The notes beneath the pieces are model-generated. The model had not been told where the DNA came from, did no database searches, and was given only the letters and a program-made list of their open reading frames with translations. Positions 1 through 9,910 of a stretch of DNA of 64,000 nucleotides are shown piece by piece. The DNA comes from Strongylocentrotus purpuratus (Eukaryota > Echinodermata > Echinoidea > Camarodonta > Strongylocentrotidae), in NCBI RefSeq assembly GCF_000002235.5, contig NW_022145613.1, forward strand, positions 17,670,883-17,734,882, read 5' to 3'. Position 1 is the first letter of the stretch; each line of letters begins with the position of its first letter. Position numbers and translations under genes: made by a program.

Positions 1-305
1 TCATGGGTTTTCCTGTAAGGGTGTATACCGGTATTCATTTCATTATCATACATTTCTTATGCTTTAACATGAATATTTATATTTCCCTTTAAACAGGGGT
101 TATCATATTATACTCTATGAAGTACCGAGGTCTATAGGGTTCTTAGCTCGTACTCCTCTTCAAATTTGCATTTTGACATACAAAGACATTTATTTAAATA
201 TTTCCAAGCTGTGCAAACAAGGCTTATCATACAATAAAAAACAAAACAACATCAAATTCTCCCCAAATCTTAATTGTACTAGGAGCTGTAACCACAATTA
301 CTTGT

Positions 306-598
306 AATCATTAAATTGATACTATTTCACCAAAATCTATGAAAGACTTAAATAAGTCTGATAGCTAGTCATTCTACTCAAATCTTCTTATATTGTGTAC
401 ACTTTAACACACAGCTTTGCATGGAGATGTCGGAAAGGATAGAAAACGAGAAAAATCATTAAATTGACACTTTTTCACCAAAATCTATATAACGCTCTGT
501 GGTAGCTAGTCATCCTACCCAAATCTTTGTATGTTGTGTACACTATCTCACACAGCTTTGCATGGAGATGTCGGAAAAGATAGAAAACGAGAAAAATC
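306..598. repeat. Tandem duplication, two units of about 147 bp
   Basis: Two consecutive diverged copies start with AATCATTAAATTGA (306 and 454) and end with GATAGAAAACGAGAAA. Both contain the shared block CACAGCTTTGCATGGAGATG. A third copy appears to start at about 597 and breaks off after a few bases. No coding potential is seen. The divergence suggests an old local duplication. Confidence 0.8.
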
Positions 599-599
599 A

Positions 600-1140
600 A
601 TGCGACGATACGAGAAAGGATTTCCGTACTGCAGGCTTGATAAAAATGTTAGCCGCATGACCTGGAAAGAGTGCATCGCATCGTTCGCTCAGCCGCCGCC
701 ACGCTGATCACCGACACTGCCTGAGGAGGCGTTTTTCTTGTGGTAGCATGCACTATCGGACCAATTACATCTATGATATCGAAGGATGGCCATTGCCTGC
801 CATTTATAGTCGATTGTTGGCGCGAGGGGAATAGGAGAAGGGAGGTGGAGGAATGATAATATGAGGTCTGTTTGGATAAATTTTGAAATGCGAGGCATTC
901 ATGTGTTGATAGAAAACAAATGGAGAGCCTGACATATCATGTACTTTTCATGTTAAACATTTGGAATCATTATTCAGGTGACTGTTAAAGACAGAATTAG
1001 AATAAATGTGTGATAATTTTGCTGATGATATTTAAGTCAGTATTTAATTATTTCAAATTTGAAGGAAAGAATGTTTGCAGGTACATGAAAATGATGAAAT
1101 TAAGTGGAAGAAAATAGTTTGAATAAACCAAAGGTAGGGG
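600..1140. other. Unassigned sequence with a GC-richer patch at 600-860
   Basis: The stretch at 600-860 is richer in GC and CpG than its surroundings, then the sequence returns to AT-rich DNA. On the minus strand 662-720 is a 59-nt open segment between an AG (CCTCCTCAG) and a GT (CAGGTCATG). It could be a small exon, but it is too short to support. Nothing else is recognised. Confidence 0.3.
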
Positions 1141-1210
1141 AGGGGAGGAGGGGGGGGGGGGGGGGGGGGGGAGGGGAGGAGGGGGGGGGGGGGGGGGGGG
1201 AGGGGGGGGG
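1141..1210. repeat. G-rich low-complexity tract
   Basis: Runs of ten or more G are broken by single A and GAGGGGAGG motifs. The proline-rich open frame on the opposite strand is an artefact of this tract. Confidence 0.95.
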
Positions 1211-1797
1211 AAAGAGGATAGGGAAACAATTTCTAATTTAACCCGAAGAATAGAAAATGACAATGAAGCTGAAAATAGAAAGATGAATTCTGCTTATGGT
1301 TATTGCAAGTCACGTTTTATAGTACTTAAACCCAACTATGTCAATCACTTCAAAAAATAAAATGAAATTGCTGCACTATTTTACAAGTGACATATTCCAC
1401 CTATCAAACTATTTTCCCAGGCCACTTTGCTATATTGGTGACAAAACCCACTTGACTTTTACTCCTTCCATTCACCAATGGTGATTTTCAAGTTTCAACA
1501 CATCTTTGCTTTGATGTCAAATTCCTGATATTTGTGACAATTGACCTCACAATACATATTGAACTACTACTCAAATCTCTCACTCTTGGACTGTCAAATA
1601 TATAACAATGTTTTGATATTAGGTGTATATGTTTGTATAGTATACCTTTCAAAGTCGCATACCTTATGACAGTGGGACAATGGTCTGTTGCTATTGGATA
1701 CCATCAAACATAGTAGCCTGGCCAAACAATAATGGCTATTGACATTGACCAAGTAATTTGAATGATGGCATTTCAGCGAGAATTGACCATGAATTAA

Positions 1798-2268
1798 AGC
1801 TACAGTCCCATATACGTCCCGGACCGTCCCGGACCATCCCGGACCCCATCCGGGGTGATCCGGGATTCGGTCCGTGTTAACACCGTGTTGGCACCGGGGT
1901 GGTCCTGGATGGTCCTGGATGGTCCTGGATGGTCCTGGATGGTCCTGGGCGGTCCGGGAGTCGACCCCGGATGTTTTTGACGGTCAAAAACTGCCGGGGT
2001 GGTCCGGGACGGTCCGGGATAATAGTTTGATCCGGGGTGATCCGTGTAGCCACCGTGCTGGGTCCGGGGTCATCCGTAGTGGCGCCGGGGCGGTCCGTGT
2101 TGATCCGTGGCAGTCCGGGAGTGAGTTATTGACCGCCCAGGACCATCCAGGACCATCCAGGACCACCCCGGTGCCAACACGGTGTCAACACGGACCGAAT
2201 CCCGGATCACCCCGGATGGGGTCCGGGATGGTCCGGGACGGTCCGGGACGTATATGGGACTGTAGCTT
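1798..2268. mobile_element. TTAA-flanked foldback MITE, 471 bp, almost wholly palindromic
   Basis: The element begins AGCTACAGTCCCATATACG and ends with the reverse complement, TATATGGGACTGTAGCT. TTAA lies directly outside each end (1794-1797 and 2269-2272), the signature of TTAA-target transposition (piggyBac-type). The arms are about 120 bp or more and are built of short GGTCCGGGAC and GGTCCTGGAT repeats. The interior, also repetitive, would fold into one long hairpin. The open frame across it (1874-2272) is repeat-derived and has no protein features. Assigning it to piggyBac rather than another TTAA user is inference. Confidence 0.85.
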
Positions 2269-2294
2269 TTAAAGCATCACACTTTTTTGAACAA

Positions 2295-2398
2295 AACATC
2301 CCGGACCATCCCGGATCATCCCAGACCATGGTCCGGGATGGTCCGGAGTGGTCCGTGCTCGTCCGTGCTGGTCCGGCTTTATATGGGACTGGGGCTTA
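2295..2398. repeat. Fragment related to the 1798-2268 foldback element
   Basis: This stretch has the same vocabulary (CCCGGACCATCCCGG, GGTCCGGGATGGTCCGG) and ends TATATGGGACTGGGGCTTAAG, resembling the right end of the complete element followed by TTAA. It is probably a shorter or internally deleted sibling inserted next to it. Confidence 0.65.
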
Positions 2399-2781
2399 AG
2401 GCATGCATGGAAAAGCACTAGTTCACTATACAGAATTCCAAAATGCAATTTATTCTGATGAATATACAAAATTATTGAAATGGATTTACATGAAATAAGA
2501 AGATTCAAGGTTTGTTAAAATTGAACATTAAAATAAGTTTGCCTGACTTTAAATAGATCCATCTGCATTTCTGATGCAATGTTACTAAAAGCTCCACATT
2601 ACCCTAGAGAACAACCTAGAGAAAAGGTTGGATGGAATCAGAAGACAACAACAGTTATATTTTTTTTTGAGAACTCAATTGTAGAGAACTCATTTCCAGC
2701 ATTAATAGCATTTAACCCTTGCAAAGACGTTCTTTAACCACTTTGTACAGTCTAACATCATTTTGTTCTCATAGTTAATAC

Positions 2782-2884
2782 AATTCGTCGCTGTTTTCAC
2801 AAAGTGACGGTAGTGAAAAAAAATTGCATTCACTTTATGTGACAATTTTCCTCACTACCGTCACTTCGTGAAAACGGACGAATT
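2782..2884. mobile_element. Small palindromic foldback element, copy 1 (103 bp)
   Basis: It starts AATTCGTCGCTGTTTTCAC and ends with a near reverse complement, GTGAAAACGGACGAATT. The central part contains GTGACGGTAGTG and its partner CACTACCGTCAC. The same palindrome recurs at 15235-15328, 39118-39165 and 60867-60971, so it is an interspersed family and not a one-off hairpin. It is too short to encode anything. Confidence 0.85.
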
Positions 2885-3663
2885 GAATACTTGATAAAAA
2901 CGCTTTTTCCTTTGTAAGAAACTTGCTAAACATACATAAGATATCCATTCTCCCCCTTATTTCTTATTTTTATGCAGATTATGTTTTCATGATGGTTTGG
3001 CACCAATCAATATATTTGTTTTTGCTTGTATTTTAACTAGAAACATATTTTGTCAAACTTACATGTTATTCATTATATCTATTCGTATGATGTTTCTTTG
3101 TATTGATATGAACAAGTGGAAATAAAACAAACAAAGAACAAACATTAAAAAACGTAGAGAGAGATAGAGGCTGTATTTGTTTGATATTCCCAAGAAAGGA
3201 AATCTATAATCATGATAATCACTCGATAATAGGTTTTTCTTTTTTTATTTATAACTCTAATTTGTGGTCGGATAGCTCGGTACAATATTGAATTTCCAGG
3301 ACTCGCGTCTCACCTGAACATGTATACTCAAGGTATTAGTATTACATGTTCTTTTCAATTGGTCAGCAGGACCTAAAGAAAGGCCACTTTTGGGGTGTAA
3401 CCATCCTGAATTGAAACACAATACTGAGGAAATAGCAAGCCCTGTCTCAATACCATAAAAGGAGATATATGATATCTAGGACAGACTCTATATATATATC
3501 TGGGGTTCCATGTTGGTATCATATATTCAACTATTAGCTTTAAATATTAATTATATTAACAGTTTAATTACTGGCTGCACAATTTAAAAAAGGGTAGAAG
3601 TGACCTTGTGTGCATTTTGCTTCCTTGTTTTTCCCCCTTGCTGCTCTTTATGAGTGCTTCAAA

Positions 3664-3694
<31 letters not shown>

Positions 3695-4035
3695 GGGGGG
3701 GGGGGTGATTTTATTTCTTTAAATATTGCACAACTGTTTGTGTGTGTGGAGGATGACTACAAATGACATGGAAAGACCCTTGACAAATCAAAATGAGGTT
3801 AATTCCAAGAGCCTTGTCAATCTCCTATTGAAATATGCCAACTTACACTGAGGTATTACATAATTGGAACATGATTTCTATATTCAATCCAATTCAATAG
3901 GATAAAGGGTATAGAAATTGTTAAGTTGACTTCTTGAAAGTCTATGCAATCATGTTCATTCAAACCCATGTTAAACAAAAGCCCTTGAAAGGCTGTATAA
4001 ATTGTGGAAATTGTTTTAATCTAAATATGAACTAG
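2885..4035. other. AT-rich non-coding DNA with a T/G homopolymer junction
   Basis: No gene is recognised. Positions 3667-3694 are a run of T followed directly by a run of G to about 3705. The rest is unique-looking AT-rich sequence. Confidence 0.6.
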
Positions 4036-4039
4036 ATGG

Positions 4040-4722
4040 AATTTTGACTGCGCGCAGTCGAAAATGATGCCTCCGCCATAGAGCAATTTAAACAAGTTTG
4101 GAGTTTAAATCTCCAGTGGTTCTTGAGATATCATGATAACAATCTCAATGTATGGAATTTCATAAGTTGACCTCTATGACCCTTGACCTTTGACCTACGT
4201 GCTCCAAAATGTAATCAGATTGTTTTCCTATAGTGATACACACTATCACTAAGTTTGAAGTTTAAATCTCCAGTGGTTCTTGAGATATCATGATAACAAT
4301 CTCAATGTATGGAATTTCATAAGTTGACCTCTGTGACCCTTGACCTTTGACATACGTGCTCCAAAATCTAATCAGATCGTCTTCCTATGGTGATACATAC
4401 TATCCGTAAGTTTGAAGTTTTTACATCTCCAGTGGTTCTTGAGATATCATGATAACAATCTCAATACAAGAAATTTCATAAGTTGACCTCTGTGACCTGT
4501 GACCTTTGACCTACGTACTCCAAAATCTAATCAGATCGTCTTCCTATGGTGATAAATACTATTCCCGAGTCTTAAGTTTAAATCTTAAATGGTTCTTGAG
4601 ATATTGTGATAACGGTCAAACGGGACGGACGGACGGACGGACGTACGGACGGACGGACGTACGGACGGACAACCCGAAAACATGATGCCTCCGGCACCAC
4701 CTTCGGTGGTGGAGGCATAAAA
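4040..4722. repeat. Repeat element of four ~156-bp units with TGACC half-sites and a hairpin end
   Basis: Units are marked by AAGTTTG(G/A)AGTTTAAATCTCCAGTGG-like starts at about 4095, 4251, 4407 and 4568. Each of the first three carries clustered TGACC motifs, including direct repeats of the form TGACCTTTGACC (DR1 spacing on the opposite strand). After the last unit comes a GGAC/GTAC tetranucleotide run (4626-4670). The element ends in a hairpin, CACCACCTTCGGTGGTG, inside ATGCCTCC...GGAGGCAT. An ATGATGCCTCC copy also marks the left end near 4061, so both ends share the motif. It is likely a dispersed repeat family, and the receptor-site resemblance may be incidental. Confidence 0.75.
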
Positions 4723-5440
4723 ATGTCAGAATGTGAAGACTAGTGAGTAAATCCACACAGGCTCAATTACCCTCTAACTGTAGCAGATTAGTTTAATCCC
4801 CTTAAGTAATTATCAGTAGCTGTCAGATCTTAAGCCCCTCCAATACCCCCCTCTCACCCAGCTTGACTCCTACCAACTCAGTCAACAACATAAGTAGATG
4901 ATCATACTATGGATCGGGTTGTTGTACCATGTATACATAGCCAAATTTTAAAATATCAAATCCATACAAAAAATGTAAATGTAAATCTCGAAAAGTCTGT
5001 TTGCGATATGGCTGTACAAAATTGGCTGCAATGGCATTATTCTAGCACTCAAGGTATGAAAGAGTAATGGAGTATACTTTTCATGCAGTAATTATACTCA
5101 TTCAGCTGAAATCTATCCATTATGCTTCTTTTTACAATTCAAATGTAAAAACAAACACAATAAGCAGATTTAAAGGTTTTTTCCCCTTTTCACACTTTCT
5201 ACAAATTTACACAAAACCAAGGTATTGACCTGGGCCTGGGGGTCATGTGCATTTCTCAGTGTGCTTAAAATTTAATAGATCATAAGACTCGGTGGAGATG
5301 ACCATTGGCTTTTAAATATCATAACTAGATTATTCACAGAACCTGGAGTGGAAGAGGTCATCTCATAATCTAATTTCATAAGTGGTATTTTACACATCAA
5401 TGCTGACTAGAATGCATCTCTTAAATATAATTGAAAACAG
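4723..5440. other. Unassigned AT-rich DNA
   Basis: No open frame with coding character, TIR or tandem structure is seen here. Confidence 0.5.
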
Positions 5441-5445
5441 AATAC

Positions 5446-5468
5446 TGCCCTCCCCTCCCTCCCCCTCC

Positions 5469-5503
<35 letters not shown>

Positions 5504-5590
5504 CCCTCTCTCTCTCACACACTCTCTCTCTGTCTGTCTCTTTCCCTCCTCCCTCCCTGCCTCCTTCCCTTCCTCCTTCCCTCCCCCTCC

Positions 5591-5647
<57 letters not shown>

Positions 5648-5745
5648 TCTCTCTCTGTCTGTCTCTTTCCCTCCCTCCCTCCATGCCTCCTTCCCTTCAT
5701 CCTTCCCTCCCCCTCTCTCTCTCTCTCTCTCTCTCATCCTCTCCG
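5446..5745. repeat. (TC)n and CCTT microsatellite
   Basis: Two nearly identical blocks of (TC)n, a CACACTCTCTCTCTGTCTG segment and CCTCCCTCC pyrimidine blocks follow each other, so the tract has been partly duplicated. All overlapping Ser/Leu-rich or Arg/Glu-rich frames are translation artefacts. Confidence 0.95.
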
Positions 5746-6171
5746 TTTCCTCTTTCTTGCAGCTCTCATAGACAAAAGAATAACAACAACAATCACACAA
5801 AAATAATCTACATTACAAAATAAATAATTATATCCAACTCCTTTGACTGTGGGCATCAACAAAAAGACAAGGCAAAGATAAGTTCATTGAACTTTCTCAT
5901 ACACTTTCTTTGAGAATAATATCTTGACATCCTGATTATAAACACAGAATTTACATAAGTGTTCTTATCTCCTCAAATGGGTCACTTCACATAATGATTC
6001 CTTGATAGTTTTGCACTGTCAAACAACATACAGTTTGATTATTCTTACATGCAAATGGCTACTACACTTGACTACAAAACTTAAAAGTGAAGACTTCTTT
6101 TAAAAGAAAAGGCTCTTCAATATTTTTGTAGCTATTACAGTAACAATAATCTTGTTTTCCTTTAGGCTTTC

Positions 6172-6558
6172 TCCAGCCCTCTCGTCCCCATTCAAAATCT
6201 TTTTGCATTCTTCTTATTATTCAATCTTTCTCTCTTTTCTATCTCCAATTTCTTCTGTTTCTCACTGCTCATCTATCCAATCCATTTGAATAATCTATAA
6301 CTCAACACTAACAGCTAAAATTTGAGCATCTCTACAAATATGTAGGGGTCCTACATAACATAACAGCTCATCCCATCCTCATTCACAATCTTTCTGCATT
6401 CTACTTATTATACCATCTTTCTCTCTTTTCTATCTCCAATTTCTTCTGTTTCTAGCTGCTCATCTGTTCAATCCATTTGAATAACCGATAACTCAATATT
6501 AACGGCTCAAAATGTGTAGATTTAAAAAATCTTCTACAAATATGTTGGGCTCTTACAT
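6172..6558. repeat. Tandem duplication, two diverged units of about 190 bp
   Basis: The two units share CTCTTTTCTATCTCCAATTT, TTCTTCTGTTTCT, CCAATCCATTTGAATAA-like and CTACAAATATGT blocks at matching spacing. They are clearly homologous but diverged, and no gene is present. Confidence 0.8.
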
Positions 6559-6917
6559 AAACTGATATACATGTATTTACTAATCACAGAATCTATTATG
6601 TACGTGGCTTGAGAGTTGGAAACCCTGCAATGCACATGGGTCTTCCTCAGACTCTTTCTTCAGTACTAAAGAACAAGACACAGATTGTCCCTGATGAGTC
6701 CAAGAAATCATTTAGAATTAGATGAAAACATACATCTTTGTCCTCTGGCACTCAGGAAATTGACAATTTGATGAAGAAAATTGAGAGTTGATGGGGGTTT
6801 GGCGATGAATGGGTGAGTAATCAGACAACGTATTGTGCTGGGCTAATGAACATTTGATTCATGAAAGGATGGCCGACGGTCGGAGATAATCAGATGAAGA
6901 AACGGATGAGAGCAATA

Positions 6918-7317
6918 TCAATAAATGCAGATTGTGAGATGTGAAAGAATAGGAAATGGATTAGAAATTTGAAGAAATGGGGAAAATGAAGAAGGAAAGG
7001 ATAAAGAGATAAAGACACAGAGAGACAGGGAGAGAGACAGACAAACATACAGACAGAGAGGAGGGAGAGTTAGAGAGAGAGAGAGAGAGAGAATGAGAAA
7101 AGAGACAGACATGCAGACAGACAGGAATAAAGGATACATGGGGATAGCAAGATATGAGGGAGATGAATAATAGAGTACAGAGGAGAGAGTGGGGGAAAGA
7201 GAGAAGATGAAGAGAGAAAGAGAGAGAAAGAGAGAGAGAAGAGAGAGAAAGAGAGAGAAAGAGAGAGAGAAAGAGAGAGAAAGAGAGAGAAAGAGAAAGA
7301 GAGAGAAAGAGAGAGAG

Positions 7318-7348
<31 letters not shown>

Positions 7349-7560
7349 GAGAGAGAGAGAAGAGAGAGAAAGAAAGAGAGAGAAAGAGGAGGGGTGCATG
7401 GGGGGAGAGAAAAGAGAAAGACAGGGAGAAGTAGAGAGAGAAAGGGAGAGTGAGGGGAAGAGGAGAAAGGAACAAAAATAGAGAATTAGGGAGTGAGAGA
7501 AAGACAAGCAAGAGATGGGGTTTAAAGAGAAATAAATTAAAGGAGGTTTGAAAAGCAAAG
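6918..7560. repeat. (GA)n / AGAGAAAG purine microsatellite
   Basis: This is a long homopurine-biased tract of AGAGAGAAAG variants, densest at 7195-7440. The Phe/Leu/Ser-rich minus-strand frames of up to 220 codons are produced by the repeat and are not genes. Confidence 0.95.
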
Positions 7561-8103
7561 AGAGAAAGAGTAAAGTACATAGCACAAATACAAACAGAAG
7601 CAAACTGGTCAAAGTACCCTTCTATCGTTTAAAAATGGAACTTTTCACACATGATCTTCTTTTAATTAAATAATTTGTATGTGTGTATGTGTTCACAGTT
7701 TTGCCCGTCATTGATGAAAGAAGGTGCATAATATATTTACCAATAATAAGTTAAAAAATTATTTGAAAATAAAATCCAAAAAAAAAAAGCCTGTGCATTT
7801 TATATAAAAAAGAATGAATATTTCTTCACATAATCATACAGGGGATCCTGTAGAGGACATTCTGTACATAAGTTACGAAATTCCATTTTTCCCAGGTATT
7901 GACCGATACTAATCTAATACACAATTGAATATTTAATGCACATGTATGTATGCAAAGGTGGTAGACATAACATATTAAATAGATCATCTCATTCAACAAC
8001 TCATACCTTCTTCTTCGATCATCACAGCCACTCAAATAAAAAAACAAAAAGAAATAAATAATAACATAAAATAAACATAACATAAAAATAATGAAATGTT
8101 TAC

Positions 8104-8280
8104 CAGTGTGAAGTCATCTGGAAAATCTTGGCTCCAGTATCTGGGTTTCAGCATGAAGAACTTCTCCACGTCTGGCGAGAAATGGACCGCCTTGCGGGGT
8201 CTCCAGTGCGAAATGCGTTCCAGCTCTCGTATGGCCGAATCCAAATCATAGCCTTGTTCATTATTCCTCATCGCAGCTAC
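8104..8280 (-). CDS. Internal coding exon of an unrecognised host gene (putative exon 2)
   Basis: On the minus strand, 59 codons are open between an AG acceptor (CACAAG, ending at 8281) and a GT donor (CTG then GTAAAC at 8103). The composition is protein-like and unlike the surrounding intronic DNA, with balanced codons, several Trp and mixed charge. Visible parts are an acidic or helical start (YDLDSAIRELERI), a basic HWRPRKAVHF patch and an aromatic end (KPRYWSQDFPDDFTL). KAVHF fits the loose RVxF consensus for docking to protein phosphatase 1. FPDDFTL resembles a motif of thrombospondin-N/laminin-G type domains, but neither match is enough for a function. The exon is phase 0 at both ends, and only this acceptor keeps the frame open when joined to the exon at 42638-42772. 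The acceptor lacks a strong pyrimidine tract and the donor is non-consensus after GTAA, so the boundaries are less certain than the exon itself. Later exons would lie below 8100 or outside the window; none was convincingly found. Confidence 0.6.
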
Positions 8281-9329
8281 CTTGTGTCATATATAAAATA
8301 TTGCATCCAGTCCACAAAGAACGTAGCTCTCTGACAGCGAGACACTTCCAAATTGATTATTGCACAAATAAAAGGTATTCTATACACGATGCTGCGCACT
8401 AAAACACTGCCAAATTGGTTGGCGGATTGTGCATTGTCCGACAGCGAGACGATTTTACAAGCTTTTCACGGTCACTGTCAGGGAAAGGTCTTTTTGGTTC
8501 ATTCTGACTGTTTGGCTTTCCAATATGATTGCAGAGCTTGTCAAAAGTGCAGAGAGTGAGGTTACATGGTTGTTTCTATAGATGTCTTTCCACCAAAACA
8601 AATCCAATGTCATGTCTCGCCTGATGTGCCTTCGGTGTGCTAAATACTGCTTCGACGTATCTGATTCTGACTAGGTGACTCCGGCCTCATTCTTCCCATA
8701 CCCACTGTCTGCCAGACACTTGTCAAATAAAATTTAAGGAACTGTTCGATGACACCTTTCATTCACTCGCATCAAGGAGTCAGGTTTATCTTAGAAATAA
8801 AAATACAAGGTTCAAAGAAGATAATCAAAATAGATGATATGAATACTGGTAGGTCCTTTCATAGACATACATGTAGTCCTTTCCACAAATCAAAGCTACA
8901 TTTACAATGGTTGATATTAACATTTAAACAGCAAAGCCAGAGAAGAATGGGGAGCTAGACAAAGTGCTATAATGAGAAGAAGAATCTTCTTTTTTTCAAT
9001 TCCCAAATAATATGATAAATCTCATCCAGATGCAGAACAAACGGTGATAAGGACCAGCATAAAAATAGACGAAGTTTATCAAGTAACCAGCCTAAAAGAC
9101 TTCTCCATTATCACAAAAGTTAAATCTCCCTGTATTGAAGTAGAAAATTCTGATAATTAATCACATCAAAATAAAATTGAAGAGGAAGACAACTGCCACG
9201 CCAGAAAATGAATCCACTTCATTTCCCAAACTCCTTCACTTCCGAAGTCCTGATTTCTTGAAGACACCACAATGAAAGACTTGTCTTTCCTGTGTAACAA
9301 GCAGAGATAATCAATTGCTTCCATAAATT

Positions 9330-9910
9330 CCTAGAAAATAGTCAGATCCAGATGTCAAAGTCTTCGCACGTAGGAAGATGTTGAGGCTGTACTTTGCAAA
9401 TCCTCTTGAAAAAAATGAGACAAAGACAATATTCTTGAAACAACATCTCTTCACCCTAAATGTAATGGCATCATTATTCTGATATTGCAAAATCAGCTGC
9501 ATCAAAAGAAATGTCACAATCTTATTAGTCTTTGCCGAGGAACAATTTCTGATGCTATATTAGGCAAGCCTTCTTGCGAATGAGAGAAAAAACAATTATT
9601 CCTGAAAAACAGATATGTTAGGATCATAAGTGTAGCAGGCACTCCTATTCCGATAATTCAAAATGAGTTGTATCAAAAGAAATATCACAATAACTGTTGC
9701 AAAGTCAGCGCATAGAAGCAGTTTTTGATGATGTATTCTGCATATCCCCTTGCTAATGAGACAAAGACATATCTTTAAACAGACATTTGTAGGTATAACA
9801 GGCACAAGTTATTCTGAGTTGTATCACAGAATGCCATACATCTACTGCTGCAATGCTGAAATAAACAACCTCGAAAGTTAATTTCTGACACAGGAAATTG
9901 AACAAGATAC
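9330..9910. repeat. Degenerate tandem repeat, three to four units of about 170 bp
   Basis: Related blocks recur at about 9415, 9580 and 9755 (AATGAGACAAAGACA-like), each followed by TTCTGAxxxTGxATCAAAAGAAAT-like and CACAATxxTxTTxC-like stretches. The divergence is high, so the array is old. Short open frames inside it share sequence only because the units do. Confidence 0.6.

Noticed and set aside
662-720. 59-nt minus-strand open segment between CCTCAG and GTCATG as an exon
   Set aside because: It is too short, with weak splice context and no link to another exon.
1048-1263. Proline-rich 71-codon open frame on the minus strand
   Set aside because: It is the translation of a G-rich homopolymer tract.
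1874-2272. 132-codon Trp/Gly/Pro-rich open frame
   Set aside because: It lies wholly in the palindromic TTAA element and reads its GGTCCTGGATG repeats.
5382-5823. Ser/Leu-rich and Arg/Glu-rich open frames on both strands
   Set aside because: They are six-frame readings of a (TC)n microsatellite.
6918-7612. 220- and 180-codon Phe/Ser/Leu-rich minus-strand frames
   Set aside because: They follow a (GA)n repeat, have no domain structure, and overlapping frames are equally open.
7990-8036. A 24-nt mini-exon downstream of the 8104-8280 exon on the minus strand (pyrimidine tract, AG, then GTATGAG)
   Set aside because: The splice sites look good, but in the frame set by the preceding exon it meets a stop after two codons.
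8104-8280. Firm call of a collagen or thrombospondin N-terminal domain from FPDDFTL
   Set aside because: Only a seven-residue resemblance, and the likely first exon has no signal peptide.
8353-8559. 68-codon Cys-containing plus-strand frame
   Set aside because: There is no splice context, known motif or repeat support, and it is antisense to the better exon model's intron.
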